This document shows positions 23,127 to 31,142 of a stretch of DNA of 46,966 nucleotides, piece after piece. The stretch's first letter is position 1, and the number at the start of each line of letters is the position of its first letter. Location: assembly GCA_900544205.1 (NCBI GenBank), contig UQUG01000007.1, positions 1-46,966 of the forward strand, read 5' to 3'. A program made the translations under genes and the position numbers. Source of the stretch: an uncultured Collinsella sp. (GTDB lineage Bacteria; Actinomycetota; Coriobacteriia; Coriobacteriales; Coriobacteriaceae). The notes beneath the pieces are model-generated. The model was not told the origin of the DNA. It ran no database searches and saw only the letters and a program-made list of their open reading frames with translations.

Positions 23127-25088
23127 ATGGAACAGAGGGTCCTCGGGGGAAGATACCTCCTCAAGGATAAGGTGGGAACAGGCGGCATGGCGACCGTCTA
23201 CCGTGCACAGGACCAGGTTCTCGACCGCACGGTAGCCGTCAAGATCATGCTGCCGCAGTATGCTGGCGACGCGACCTTCGCCGCACGCTTTAAGCAGGAG
23301 GCCCAGGCAGCAGCCGGTCTCTCCTCCCCCTATATCGTGGGCGTCTACGATTGGGGCAAGGACGGCGACACCTATTACATCGTCATGGAGTACCTGCGCG
23401 GCACCGACCTTAAGAGCGGCATCAAGAGCCACGGCGCCCTCGACCCCAAGAAGGTCGCCCAGATCGGCTCGCAGATCAGCTCCGCGCTTTCGGTCGCCCA
23501 CAAGCACGAGATCATCCACCGCGACATTAAGCCGCAGAACATCATGGTGCTGCCCGACGGCAACATCAAGGTGATGGACTTTGGCATCGCGCGCGCCAAG
23601 AACAGCCACCTCACGCAAGACAACAACGTGCTGGGAACCGCCCACTACGTCAGCCCCGAGCAGACCCGTGGTCAGGACCTCGGCCCCACCTCGGATATCT
23701 ACTCGCTGGGCGTCGTGATGTACGAGTGCGCCACCGGCCGCGTCCCCTTTGACGGTGACGACGCTATCTCGGTCGCACTCAAGCAGGTCAACGAGCTGCC
23801 TATTCCGCCGAGCCAGATCAACTCCGGTGTCGACGCCGACCTTGAGCGCATCATCCTCAAGTGCATGGAGAAGGACCCCGCAAACCGCTTCCAGACGGCC
23901 GACGAGCTGCGTCAGGTGCTCAACAGCTACCTGTCGGGCCGTGCCGTCAACGTCTCGGAGCCCACGCGCATCATCGGTGCCCCCGGTGAGCTGGGCGCCA
24001 CCAAGACTCGCGAGCTTTCCGATCAGACGCGCGCCATGGTGCGTCCCGTCTCGGGCGTGAGCGGCCAGAATACCGCCCGTAGCTCGGTTTCGGGCTCCAC
24101 CGGCTCCTACGAGGTCGAAGAGCCCAAATCCAACAAGAACAAGATCATCGCCGCCGTGGTGGCAGCGGTTGCCGTCATCGGCATCGTGGTGGCCTTTGCC
24201 ACAGGACTCTTTGGCGGCGAGCAGGTCACCGTGCCCGACGTGCTGGGCAAGGACCAGCAGACTGCCGTCGAGCTGATCAAGGAGGCCGGCCTCGAGGTTG
24301 GCACCGTCGATCAGAGCTACAACGACGACGTCGACGAGGGCAAGGTCGCCGAGCAGACGCCCAACGGTAACACCAAGAAGGCCAAGGGCACTAAGGTGAA
24401 CCTAGTAATCTCCAAGGGCCCCAAGCCCTCCGAGAAGGTTGAGGTTCCCCTGCTTGTCGGCCTGACCAAGGACCAGGCCGAGGCCGCGTTGGCAAGCGTT
24501 GGCCTGAAGGGCAACGCCTCCGAGCAGGCCAACGAGGCCGATGAGGGCCAGGTCTTTGAGCAGGGCACCGAAGCCGGTAAGGAAGTCGCGAAGGGCACGA
24601 CCATCTCGTACAAGGTCTCGAGCGGCCCGGATACCACGTCCGTCCCCGATCTGACCGACATGACCGAGGCCCAGGCGCGCAACGCCCTCGATATGGCAGG
24701 CTTTGGCGTCGACGTGAGCTACCAGGAGAACGACTCGGTTACCGAGGGCACCGTGATCAGCTGGAACCCCAGCGGCAAGCAGAAGCCCGGCGCCACGATT
24801 ACCGTCGTCATTGCCAAGAAGTCCGGCAAGGCCGCCGTCCCGGGCAACTTGTACGGCAAGAGCATTTCCGCCGCCGTTACCGCGCTCAACAACGCCGGTT
24901 TCTATAACATTGGCTTCTGTGACCAGAACGGCAATCCCGTGAGCGGCAACGAAGATGCCACCGTTACGGGTGTTTCCCCCACCGGCAAACAGTCCACCGA
25001 CAGCACGATCACGCTAACAGTCGCACTTTCTGGCTCGGGCTCTGACTCTGGCTCGGGCACGGGTGACGATTCCGGTACGACCAACTAG
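23127..25088 (+). CDS. pknB: PASTA-domain Ser/Thr protein kinase PknB
   Basis: A 653-residue transmembrane kinase. The catalytic domain (1-275) has the glycine loop GTGGMATVY, Lys in VAVKIM, HRDIKPQN (131-138), DFG at 151 and the activation segment GTAHYVSPEQ. A juxtamembrane linker leads to one span (about 340-362). The outer part has four PASTA repeats, starting near VTVPDVLG, VEVPLLVG, TSVPDLTD and AAVPGNLY. PASTA repeats bind muropeptides or lipid II (established for the family). A Ser/Gly/Asp-rich tail ends the protein. ATG 23127 is preferred over 23112 because AGGAG lies 5 bp before it. It closes the operon and is followed by a strong terminator. Confidence 0.95.
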   Translation: MEQRVLGGRYLLKDKVGTGGMATVYRAQDQVLDRTVAVKIMLPQYAGDATFAARFKQEAQAAAGLSSPYIVGVYDWGKDGDTYYIVMEYLRGTDLKSGIKSHGALDPKKVAQIGSQISSALSVAHKHEIIHRDIKPQNIMVLPDGNIKVMDFGIARAKNSHLTQDNNVLGTAHYVSPEQTRGQDLGPTSDIYSLGVVMYECATGRVPFDGDDAISVALKQVNELPIPPSQINSGVDADLERIILKCMEKDPANRFQTADELRQVLNSYLSGRAVNVSEPTRIIGAPGELGATKTRELSDQTRAMVRPVSGVSGQNTARSSVSGSTGSYEVEEPKSNKNKIIAAVVAAVAVIGIVVAFATGLFGGEQVTVPDVLGKDQQTAVELIKEAGLEVGTVDQSYNDDVDEGKVAEQTPNGNTKKAKGTKVNLVISKGPKPSEKVEVPLLVGLTKDQAEAALASVGLKGNASEQANEADEGQVFEQGTEAGKEVAKGTTISYKVSSGPDTTSVPDLTDMTEAQARNALDMAGFGVDVSYQENDSVTEGTVISWNPSGKQKPGATITVVIAKKSGKAAVPGNLYGKSISAAVTALNNAGFYNIGFCDQNGNPVSGNEDATVTGVSPTGKQSTDSTITLTVALSGSGSDSGSGTGDDSGTTN

Positions 25089-25139
25089 TCGCCACCCCAC
25101 CGCTCATCACGGCTCTCGCCGCAAACATATTCGCTCAGA

Positions 25140-25178
25140 AGCGCCCGCTTGCTCCCCGGCAAGCGGGCGCTTTGTTTA
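25140..25178 (+). terminator. Terminator of the fhaA-pknB operon
   Basis: AGCGCCCGCTTGC and GCAAGCGGGCGCT form a perfect 13-bp GC-rich stem (25140-25152 and 25159-25171) with a 6-base loop, followed by TTGTTTAT. It lies 51 bp past the pknB stop and looks like a standard intrinsic terminator. Confidence 0.85.
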
Positions 25179-25303
25179 TCGACAGGCCAGGGCTCCATAG
25201 CAACACAAAGAGGCCCGCAAAAACAAGCCTCCCAGGTGACAACAGAATATGTAATGCAGTAATTACTAGCCGCAGAACTTCACCATGATCTCGACCATGG
25301 ACT

Positions 25304-25334
25304 CTTGCCTATGGACAAAATGTCCATAGGCAAG
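25304..25334. repeat. Perfect 14-bp hairpin in the gap between pknB and frl
   Basis: CTTGCCTATGGACA and its reverse complement are separated by AAA (25304-25317, 25321-25334). A second inverted repeat, GTATATGAAG / CTTCATATAC, lies at 25375-25412. No T-run follows. They could end the frl transcript coming from the right, or be scars of decay around the PfkB remnant. Confidence 0.5.
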
Positions 25335-25441
25335 GAGATGAAAGAGTAAGGACAACGCCCTCTAAAAGAAGGCCGTATATGAAGATTGCATATCCCTTTT
25401 GCCTTCATATACTCAAGAAGCACCCCTCGAAGCGCTCCTGA

Positions 25442-25528
25442 GAGGCCCCCTTGGATGCAACCCAGGGGATCCAGATTCTGGTAGACATCGGCGCAGCAAA
25501 ATCCTGCCGCGCAGGCACGAACGGACAT
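25442..25528 (-). pseudogene. PfkB-family sugar kinase, N-terminal remnant
   Basis: The minus strand begins at ATG 25528 after TTAGGAG and reads MSVRACAAGFCCADVYQNLD, the typical first strand of a PfkB carbohydrate kinase (G-x-CC-x-DVY). The family would then have a Gly-Gly sugar-binding loop. Instead the frame runs into unrelated sequence after about 20 residues. It follows the intact frlD-like kinase gene by 54 bp on the same strand, so the operon once had a second kinase at its end. Confidence 0.55.
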
Positions 25529-25582
25529 CTTGACTCCTAACGCAATGCGGGGCGCCCCAAGACACCCCGCCACGACAAAAAA

Positions 25583-26455
25583 CTAGTTCTCGTAGACCAG
25601 CGGGTGGCCCCAACTGCCCTCGATCTTGCAGGTCTCCGCCGCAAAACCGGCAGCGAAGTCCAAGCTCTCGCGAATCGCGGCCTCGCCGCACTCGCCGGCC
25701 TTCTTCTTGGAAAGATAGGTGACCAAAAACGCCGTCAGCAGTGAATCGCCGGCCGCCATAGCGTCTTTGAGCTCCTCGGGCGCCACGGGCTTGATGCCCT
25801 GCTCGTAGAAGTTTTCGCCGTCATAGGCGACGGAGCCCTTGCTCCCGCGCGATGCGCATACGATTTGAGGGCCAAGGGCCTTCACCCACTCGAGCTTCGC
25901 CTTGATATCCTCCAGGGAAGCGTCGCCCATGGACATAAAGGCGTACGTCACAAATGGCGCAATCTGCCCGAAGTACTCGTCGGTGGAGTCATCGGAGAAG
26001 TCGAAGCTGATAGGCACGCCGGCAGCCTTGATCTTGGGGAGCTCGCGCTCGGTGAAGCAGTAGTTGCCGCTGTGCACCAAATCGAAGCCGCTGACGTACT
26101 CGGCGGCGAAGCGGTCTATCACGTAGCGCATGTCGCCACGTATGCCGCCTTCATTGGAGCCCAGGAAGATACGGTCCCCGGTCTCGTCAACGGTCACGCG
26201 AGCGGCGCCGTTGACGCCCAGGACCTGCTGGCAGCGAAGAAGCTCGACGCCCTCGTCCTCGAGCGATGCTATAACGTGCTCGGCCTCCTCATCTGATCCG
26301 AAGATTCCCATGTAGGCGCTGCGATCGACGCCGAGCTTCTTGGCGAAGACGGCGAAGTTAACTGCATTGCCGCCGGGATACATGGTCTTGATGTGCTCGT
26401 ACTTATCGACAACGTTGTCTCCAAAGCCAAGCACGCTTATAGGATAGGCTGCCAT
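25583..26455 (-). CDS. frlD: PfkB-family kinase, fructoselysine 6-kinase type
   Basis: A 290-residue kinase that by context phosphorylates an Amadori sugar on C6 with ATP. It has VLGFGDNVVDKYEHIKTMYPGGNAVNFAVFAKKLG, here shown by its key parts GDNVVDKY and YPGGNAVN, and near the C-terminus AAGDSLLTAFL. The catalytic Asp is in AAGDS; the usual first Gly of GAGDS is Ala. Length fits E. coli FrlD. ATG 26455 is chosen since GGAG lies 6 bp upstream. It lies 99 bp after the frlB-like deglycase gene. The exact substrate (fructoselysine, an isomer, or another Amadori compound) cannot be read from sequence. Confidence 0.78.
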   Translation of the reverse strand: MAAYPISVLGFGDNVVDKYEHIKTMYPGGNAVNFAVFAKKLGVDRSAYMGIFGSDEEAEHVIASLEDEGVELLRCQQVLGVNGAARVTVDETGDRIFLGSNEGGIRGDMRYVIDRFAAEYVSGFDLVHSGNYCFTERELPKIKAAGVPISFDFSDDSTDEYFGQIAPFVTYAFMSMGDASLEDIKAKLEWVKALGPQIVCASRGSKGSVAYDGENFYEQGIKPVAPEELKDAMAAGDSLLTAFLVTYLSKKKAGECGEAAIRESLDFAAGFAAETCKIEGSWGHPLVYEN

Positions 26456-26554
26456 GGTTATCTCCATTCAGGTAAACCGCCGTGGTTACGGCGAGCAGAC
26501 GGGGCGCGAGGGATTCGCACGTCTCAACGCGCCTCGCGCCCCGTTTTAAAATCG

Positions 26555-27523
26555 CTAGTACTTCTCGATGCCCATGTAACGACGCACGTCCGGGTGATGG
26601 TCGAACACCTTGCCGCGAGCGGAGCGCAGCTCACAGTTCATCGCGTAGAACAGGATTGGATCAAGGAACGCGCGAACGCTCGCCGGTACTTGGTCCATGC
26701 CGTACTCCATGGCGTCGAGCACCATAAGAGTGTCGGTATGGGTCTCGAGGAATGCGAGGGCGCGCTCATCCATGGCTCGGCACTCACTAGAAGACATCTG
26801 CAGGAAGTAGAAGACTCCGGGCTCGGTCACCTCGAAGGGGCCGTGGAAGTACTCGCCGGAGTGGATATAGGCGCAGCTCTGCCACTGCATCTCCATAAGC
26901 GAGCAGATAGCGAAGCCATAGGCCTGGCTAAACACGGGACCGGACCCCAAGATATACAGGAACTTGTGGTCCTGGCACAGGGCGGCAAAACGGTCGCAGA
27001 GTTCGGCGTTGACCTTCTCGCGAGCTGCAGGCAGGATCTGGTCCATCTTGGCGATGCCTTCGTACATGTCGGCAAGGTCGGCATAACCTTCCTGCTGATC
27101 CAGGAGCTCGGAAGCGAGAGCCAAAGAGATGCCGGCGGGCACCTCCGCCTGCGGAACTCCCTCGCCCCACGGATATACCCAGCACGTCCACTCACCGTTA
27201 TCGATGCCGGAACCCGCGTTGTCCGTCTGCACGATAACGGTCGCGCCCGCCGCCTTGGCGATCGAGCACGCATCGATTACCTCGGGGGTGTTGCCGGAGT
27301 GGCTGCAAGCGATGACAAGGGACTTTTCGCCCAGGCGCTTGGGACGCATGATATCGAACTCGCGGGCGGTATACGCCTCGCTGGCAAACGTAGTCGCCTC
27401 GCGCTTGAGCAGCTCGTGGGCGGGCAGCAGGTCGATGAGGGAGCCGCCGCAGGCAACCCAGAAGACGCTATCGAAACCGCCCTTTTCAGCGATTGCGTCG
27501 GCGATAAGATCATGTGCGTTCAT
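26555..27523 (-). CDS. frlB: SIS-domain deglycase, FrlB type
   Basis: A 322-residue protein with two SIS domains. Key blocks are WVACGGS, ACSHSGNTPEVIDA in the first domain and YILGSGPVFSQAYGFA in the second. Members of this group cleave 6-phosphofructosyl amines to glucose 6-phosphate and the free amine (fructoselysine-6-phosphate deglycase). The start ATG 27523 follows AAGGAAG. The neighbours frlD- and frlC-like genes support this role over a glucosamine-6-phosphate isomerase. Confidence 0.8.
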   Translation of the reverse strand: MNAHDLIADAIAEKGGFDSVFWVACGGSLIDLLPAHELLKREATTFASEAYTAREFDIMRPKRLGEKSLVIACSHSGNTPEVIDACSIAKAAGATVIVQTDNAGSGIDNGEWTCWVYPWGEGVPQAEVPAGISLALASELLDQQEGYADLADMYEGIAKMDQILPAAREKVNAELCDRFAALCQDHKFLYILGSGPVFSQAYGFAICSLMEMQWQSCAYIHSGEYFHGPFEVTEPGVFYFLQMSSSECRAMDERALAFLETHTDTLMVLDAMEYGMDQVPASVRAFLDPILFYAMNCELRSARGKVFDHHPDVRRYMGIEKY

Positions 27524-27623
27524 TGTTATTCTTCCTTTCGATACGGCGGACGAATCCGCCAACGTTTACTGCGAGTCTTCTCGTCAAGCGTGTTGACTTC
27601 CCCACGCGAATGGGAGCTACGCG

Positions 27624-28430
27624 CTAGTCGACAAAATACCTCTCGAAGGCGTCCATGTTGTGCCGGTCCGCTGCTGCGGGATCATCGAAATACCTTCCAT
27701 CGGTGATCTCCTGACCAAGATAGCCCTCGAACCCATGCGCGTTGAGGACGCGTACGAAATCGTCCATACTGTGCTTTCCATCGCCCCAAACCAGATGGCC
27801 ATATGGGTCGCCATCAATGAAGCGCATGTTCCTTATGGCACCATCGCCAAACTCGGCAAACCACTCTTCAAGGCTCTCGCCGGCGACTCCCATAGCGGTA
27901 GTGTCCACCATTGGAGTAAGGTGCGGGCTGGCTACTTGGTCAAGCATGCGCCTGGCGTCCGCGAGTGTAACCACCAAGTTGCTCTCTTCCGGCCTCAGGC
28001 TCTCCATGCAGAGGGTCACGCCGTGCTCGCCGGCATAGTCCGCAAGAATCGCCAAGTGCTCGGCAGAGCGCTTCCAAGCCTCCTCGCGGTCCTCGTCCCA
28101 ATCGCCCCAACCGGAGTTGATGGACATATACGGGGCGCCGAGCACCTCGGCGAGCTCGATGCCGTGCTTAAAGTAAGCGAGGCTCCGCTGCGCGTGGAGG
28201 GGCTTTCTGGCAGCGTACTGCCACGGATACACCACGTTCTCCGGACACAGGGAGCTCACGGAGAGTCCGCGGGACTCGATCTTGCGGCGAAGCTCGTCGG
28301 CCTCGAAATACCCCGTGTGGTCCAGCGTCACGTGCGGCTCGGCCGCCCAAAGCTCGATGGTTTTGAAGCCAAGGCGCTGCTGAGCATCAAGGAAGTAATC
28401 GAGCGACCACATGATGTAGTGAATGTTCAT
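27624..28430 (-). CDS. frlC: Sugar epimerase of the FrlC (TIM barrel) family
   Basis: A 268-residue xylose-isomerase-like TIM barrel. Recognisable points are FKTIELWAAEPH near the N-terminus, the metal-ligand region CMESLRPEESNLV, the MVDTTAM strand and GQEITDGRYF near the end. FrlC interconverts fructoselysine and psicoselysine. The start is not certain: ATG 28430 has only a weak site (GAGCAGG), and the frame continues to GTG 28490, which lies too close to the AGGAGG at 28492-28497. The upstream transporter gene ends at 28494, so translation is probably coupled. Confidence 0.75.
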   Translation of the reverse strand: MNIHYIMWSLDYFLDAQQRLGFKTIELWAAEPHVTLDHTGYFEADELRRKIESRGLSVSSLCPENVVYPWQYAARKPLHAQRSLAYFKHGIELAEVLGAPYMSINSGWGDWDEDREEAWKRSAEHLAILADYAGEHGVTLCMESLRPEESNLVVTLADARRMLDQVASPHLTPMVDTTAMGVAGESLEEWFAEFGDGAIRNMRFIDGDPYGHLVWGDGKHSMDDFVRVLNAHGFEGYLGQEITDGRYFDDPAAADRHNMDAFERYFVD

Positions 28431-28493
28431 GCCGGCGACCTGCTCGCGACGCAGACGGGGTGTGGAAGCGCTTAAATCCGTGCTGGGCACCTC

Positions 28494-29957
28494 CTACATC
28501 GGCAGTAGGCCGGAGATCACAGTCGCGACCAATCCGAACAGAACCATGAAGATAAAGAACTTCCAGATGGTCTTCCACCATTGCCCGAAGGAGATCTTCG
28601 CCACGGCAAGACCCGCGACGGTCATGCCCGCAACGGGGCTGATGGTGTTGACGGTCTGGTTCGCGAACTGCAGAGCGGTGACGGCAGCCTCGGGATTGAG
28701 GCCCATAAGCTCGGTCAGCGGGCCCATGACGGGCATGGTGAGTGCAGCGAGGCCGGAGCTGGAAGGAACCAGCAGCGAAAGCAGGCCGAGGACGATGTAC
28801 ATGAAGGTGGTATAGATGAAGGACGGAGCGCCCGCAAGGAGTCCGACGAGCCAGTTAAGAATAGAGTCGATGATCATTCCGCCCTCTGCGACGACCAGGA
28901 TGCCGCGGGCGATGCCGATGATGCAGGCTGCGTAGGCGAAGTCGGCGATTCCGCGGACGAACTCCTCCGCAATGGTCTTCTCGTCCAGGCCGCCGAGTAT
29001 GCCGGCAAGAAGGCCCATGGCCAGGAACACCATGGAGATCTCGTCCATATACCAGCCCTGGGTAACGAGGCCCCACACGATAACGCCCATGCCGACCGCG
29101 AAATCAATGAGGACGAGCTTGTGGCGAAGCGTGAACTCCTCTTCGATAGAGGCATCGGTGACAGAGAACTCGATGCGCTTCTGCTTATCGTCCTCATAGG
29201 TGATGGAGGACTTGGGATCGAGCTTGACGCGGCGCGCGTAGCGCATGGCCCAGAAAATGCCCGCGGCGGTGAAGATGACCCACAGGATGGCGCGGAGCCA
29301 AAGCTGGGGATTTCCCTCGATGCCGATAACGCCCTGGGCGATCAGCACGTTGAAAGGATCAATAGTGGATGCGCAGTAACCAAGGTTGGGGCCGAGGAAG
29401 CAGATGATGAACGCGGTCATGGAGTCATACCCGATGCTCAGCATGATGGGGATGAAGATCGCGTAGAACGGCAGCGCCTCCTCGGACATGCCGAACGTGG
29501 TGCCGCAGATCGAGAGCAGGATCATGGAGATGGGGATGATCAAGATGTCCTTGTTCTTCAGCTTCTTGATCACGCGGCTCATGCCGGCGTTTAGGGCGTT
29601 GGTCTTGGTGACGATGGCGAACGATCCGCCGATCAGCAGGACGAACGCGACGACATCGGCCGCAGCCTGAATGCCCTTGGCGGGAGCCTGCAGGACGGCA
29701 TCGATGCCCTGTCGCAGATCGACGGTCTCCCCCGTCTCCGAATCGGTGTAGACCTTGTCGACCTCTTGGTACGTTCCGGCTACGGCGACTTCTCGCTCGC
29801 CCGCGGCCGTCTGAATGGTCTGGCGGTCGAACTGACCCGATGGGACGATCCATGTGAGCACCGCGAAGAACACGATCAGCATGAACGCGATGGTGTACAC
29901 ATGGGGAAGCTGGAGATGGAATCTGCGCTTGGGCTTCTCCTGTTTGGCATCCGGCAT
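28494..29957 (-). CDS. YfcC-family membrane transporter
   Basis: A 487-residue integral membrane protein with about 11-12 spans. The N-terminus has the family block PHVYTIAFMLIVFFAVLTWIVPSGQFDR, given here by its core WIVPSGQFDR. Other blocks are FGMSEEALPFYAIFIPIM, GPNLGYCASTIDPFNV and VPSSSGLAALTMPVMGPL. YfcC proteins are ion-coupled carriers linked to amino-acid-like substrates. In E. coli the fructoselysine carrier FrlA belongs to the unrelated APC family, so here another carrier type seems to fill that role; this is inference from context. ATG 29957 follows CAGGAGG. It is the first gene of the operon, transcribed from the promoter at 30032-30060. Confidence 0.82.
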   Translation of the reverse strand: MPDAKQEKPKRRFHLQLPHVYTIAFMLIVFFAVLTWIVPSGQFDRQTIQTAAGEREVAVAGTYQEVDKVYTDSETGETVDLRQGIDAVLQAPAKGIQAAADVVAFVLLIGGSFAIVTKTNALNAGMSRVIKKLKNKDILIIPISMILLSICGTTFGMSEEALPFYAIFIPIMLSIGYDSMTAFIICFLGPNLGYCASTIDPFNVLIAQGVIGIEGNPQLWLRAILWVIFTAAGIFWAMRYARRVKLDPKSSITYEDDKQKRIEFSVTDASIEEEFTLRHKLVLIDFAVGMGVIVWGLVTQGWYMDEISMVFLAMGLLAGILGGLDEKTIAEEFVRGIADFAYAACIIGIARGILVVAEGGMIIDSILNWLVGLLAGAPSFIYTTFMYIVLGLLSLLVPSSSGLAALTMPVMGPLTELMGLNPEAAVTALQFANQTVNTISPVAGMTVAGLAVAKISFGQWWKTIWKFFIFMVLFGLVATVISGLLPM

Positions 29958-30011
29958 TCTTAACCTCCTGTCAGAGCAACGATGCTTGCCAAAAATCCTT
30001 CACGTATAGGC

Positions 30012-30082
30012 AAACATCTTAGGTTGTTCTATGTATAACCTGCATGAAGGCGTCGGTCAAGAAACATATTAGGTTGTTCTAT
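30012..30082. promoter_or_regulatory. Two operator repeats 50 bp apart, framing the frl promoter
   Basis: AAACATNTTAGGTTGTTCTAT occurs at 30012-30032 and 30062-30082, identical but for one base and exactly 50 bp apart, close to five helical turns. One copy overlaps the -10 side of the operon promoter and the other lies upstream of its -35. The first copy also shows AGGTT...AACCT symmetry. The adjacent GntR gene is the obvious binding partner, and the spacing would allow cooperative or looped binding. Confidence 0.7.
30032..30060 (-). promoter_or_regulatory. Sigma-70-type promoter of the frl operon
   Basis: On the minus strand TTGACC (30060-30055), a 17-bp spacer and TATACA (30037-30032) form a good promoter about 75 bp before the transporter ATG. 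Operator repeats flank it on both sides. Confidence 0.65.
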
Positions 30083-30154
30083 AAGTGGTAACTTTTACGC
30101 GCTAAACGGACCTGCCGCGGCAATACGAGAACAGCGCTGTGTGAGACAGAGCCG

Positions 30155-30841
30155 CTAGATATCGAAGCTGTAGCGCGAACCCACGTAGTACTGTCTGCCA
30201 TAGCAGAAGCGCTCTCCGTTGGAATCGAGAAAGCCCGCGTTCATGAAGAACAGCGGCTCCCCTACTGGGACCTTGAGCTCGCGGGCGGCATCAATTCCCG
30301 CACGGGCGATCTCCAGCCTGCAGGGATCGGACGAGCAGGGATACCTACCCGTACGCTCCCCCACGGCCTCGAATATCGAACAATTGGAGAGACCGATATC
30401 TTTGAGAAATTCGAATCCATCGACAGGATAGTAGTTGTTCTCGAACAGGACCGGCACGCCGTCTGCGGTACGCACGCGTGAGACCAAGATGAGGTCAGAG
30501 CCTTCATCCAAGCCAAAGAAAGAAGCGAGGTCGCGATCGGCGGCAACGGTCTTGCGGGCAACGACGCGAGCGCCCGCCTTCATGCCGTTTTCAGCGCATG
30601 CTTGGGTAAAACTCTGAACATCGTCCTTCTGATGCACCTTGCGAATTATCTTTGTCGCGGTCACAAACGTACCACGCCCCTGCCGCTTGGTGAGATACCC
30701 CTCGCCCACAAGCTCCTCTATTGCGCGGCGAACCGTGACCCTTCCCACGCCGTACATCTTAGAAAGCTCAAGTTCCGTTGGAATCTGCGAGTCAACGGGA
30801 TATGTCCCCTGTTCGATATCGCTCTTAAGCAAATCGAGCAC
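30155..30841 (-). CDS. frlR: GntR-family regulator (UTRA sensor), probable frl repressor
   Basis: A 228-residue regulator. The winged-helix (about 5-68) includes QIPTELELSKMYGVGRVTVRRA and the wing KRQGRGTFV; a UTRA sugar-sensor domain follows (about 85-228, SRVRTADGVPVLFENNYYP). Regulators of this type release DNA on binding a phosphosugar. The start is odd. The family usually begins with P-[LI]-Y-Q before the first helix, and that block (PLYQQ) is present in frame upstream of GTG 30841. However, no ATG, GTG or TTG precedes it before the TAA at 30908 or so; only CTG (Leu of PLYQQ) is available. Either the GTG is used and the protein is slightly short, or the original start has been lost. Confidence 0.8.
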   Translation of the reverse strand: MLDLLKSDIEQGTYPVDSQIPTELELSKMYGVGRVTVRRAIEELVGEGYLTKRQGRGTFVTATKIIRKVHQKDDVQSFTQACAENGMKAGARVVARKTVAADRDLASFFGLDEGSDLILVSRVRTADGVPVLFENNYYPVDGFEFLKDIGLSNCSIFEAVGERTGRYPCSSDPCRLEIARAGIDAARELKVPVGEPLFFMNAGFLDSNGERFCYGRQYYVGSRYSFDI

Positions 30842-30955
30842 CTGTTGATACAGCGGGGCGGAAGAGCCCCATCCAGATGCGCATCCACAAAAACTCTCCC
30901 TTTAAGGCGTTCGCGATCTCAACGACTCCATTCTACCGCACACGGAAAAATGAGG

Positions 30956-31102
30956 TTAAACACATAGGGGCCCTGCATGTTTGAGCGTATCGGGAATCTG
31001 GTCGCTGATTTCGTCCGCATTTGCTTGCGAAAAACCAAAACGCTCCTCGCGCTTGGCGAACACGGTGAGGCCCGCCGCCTTGCACGCAGCGATCGATGAT
31101 GC
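30956..31102 (-). pseudogene. HAD-family phosphatase, C-terminal remnant
   Basis: The minus strand reads SSIAACKAAGLTVFAKREER and on to DQIPDTLKHAGPLCV before TAA 30956-30958. This matches the motif III/IV end of HAD phosphatases of the beta-phosphoglucomutase type (D-S-x-x-G-x-x-AAKAAGM..., then a DY/DQIPDL end). The 5' part is replaced by DNA copied from the region around the start of the PTS EIIB gene. It is a junction scar, downstream of the LevR-like gene. Confidence 0.5.
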
Positions 31103-31142
31103 TCGTGTGATGTTGGCTTCCTTCCTTTGCTTGCGAGGCGCG

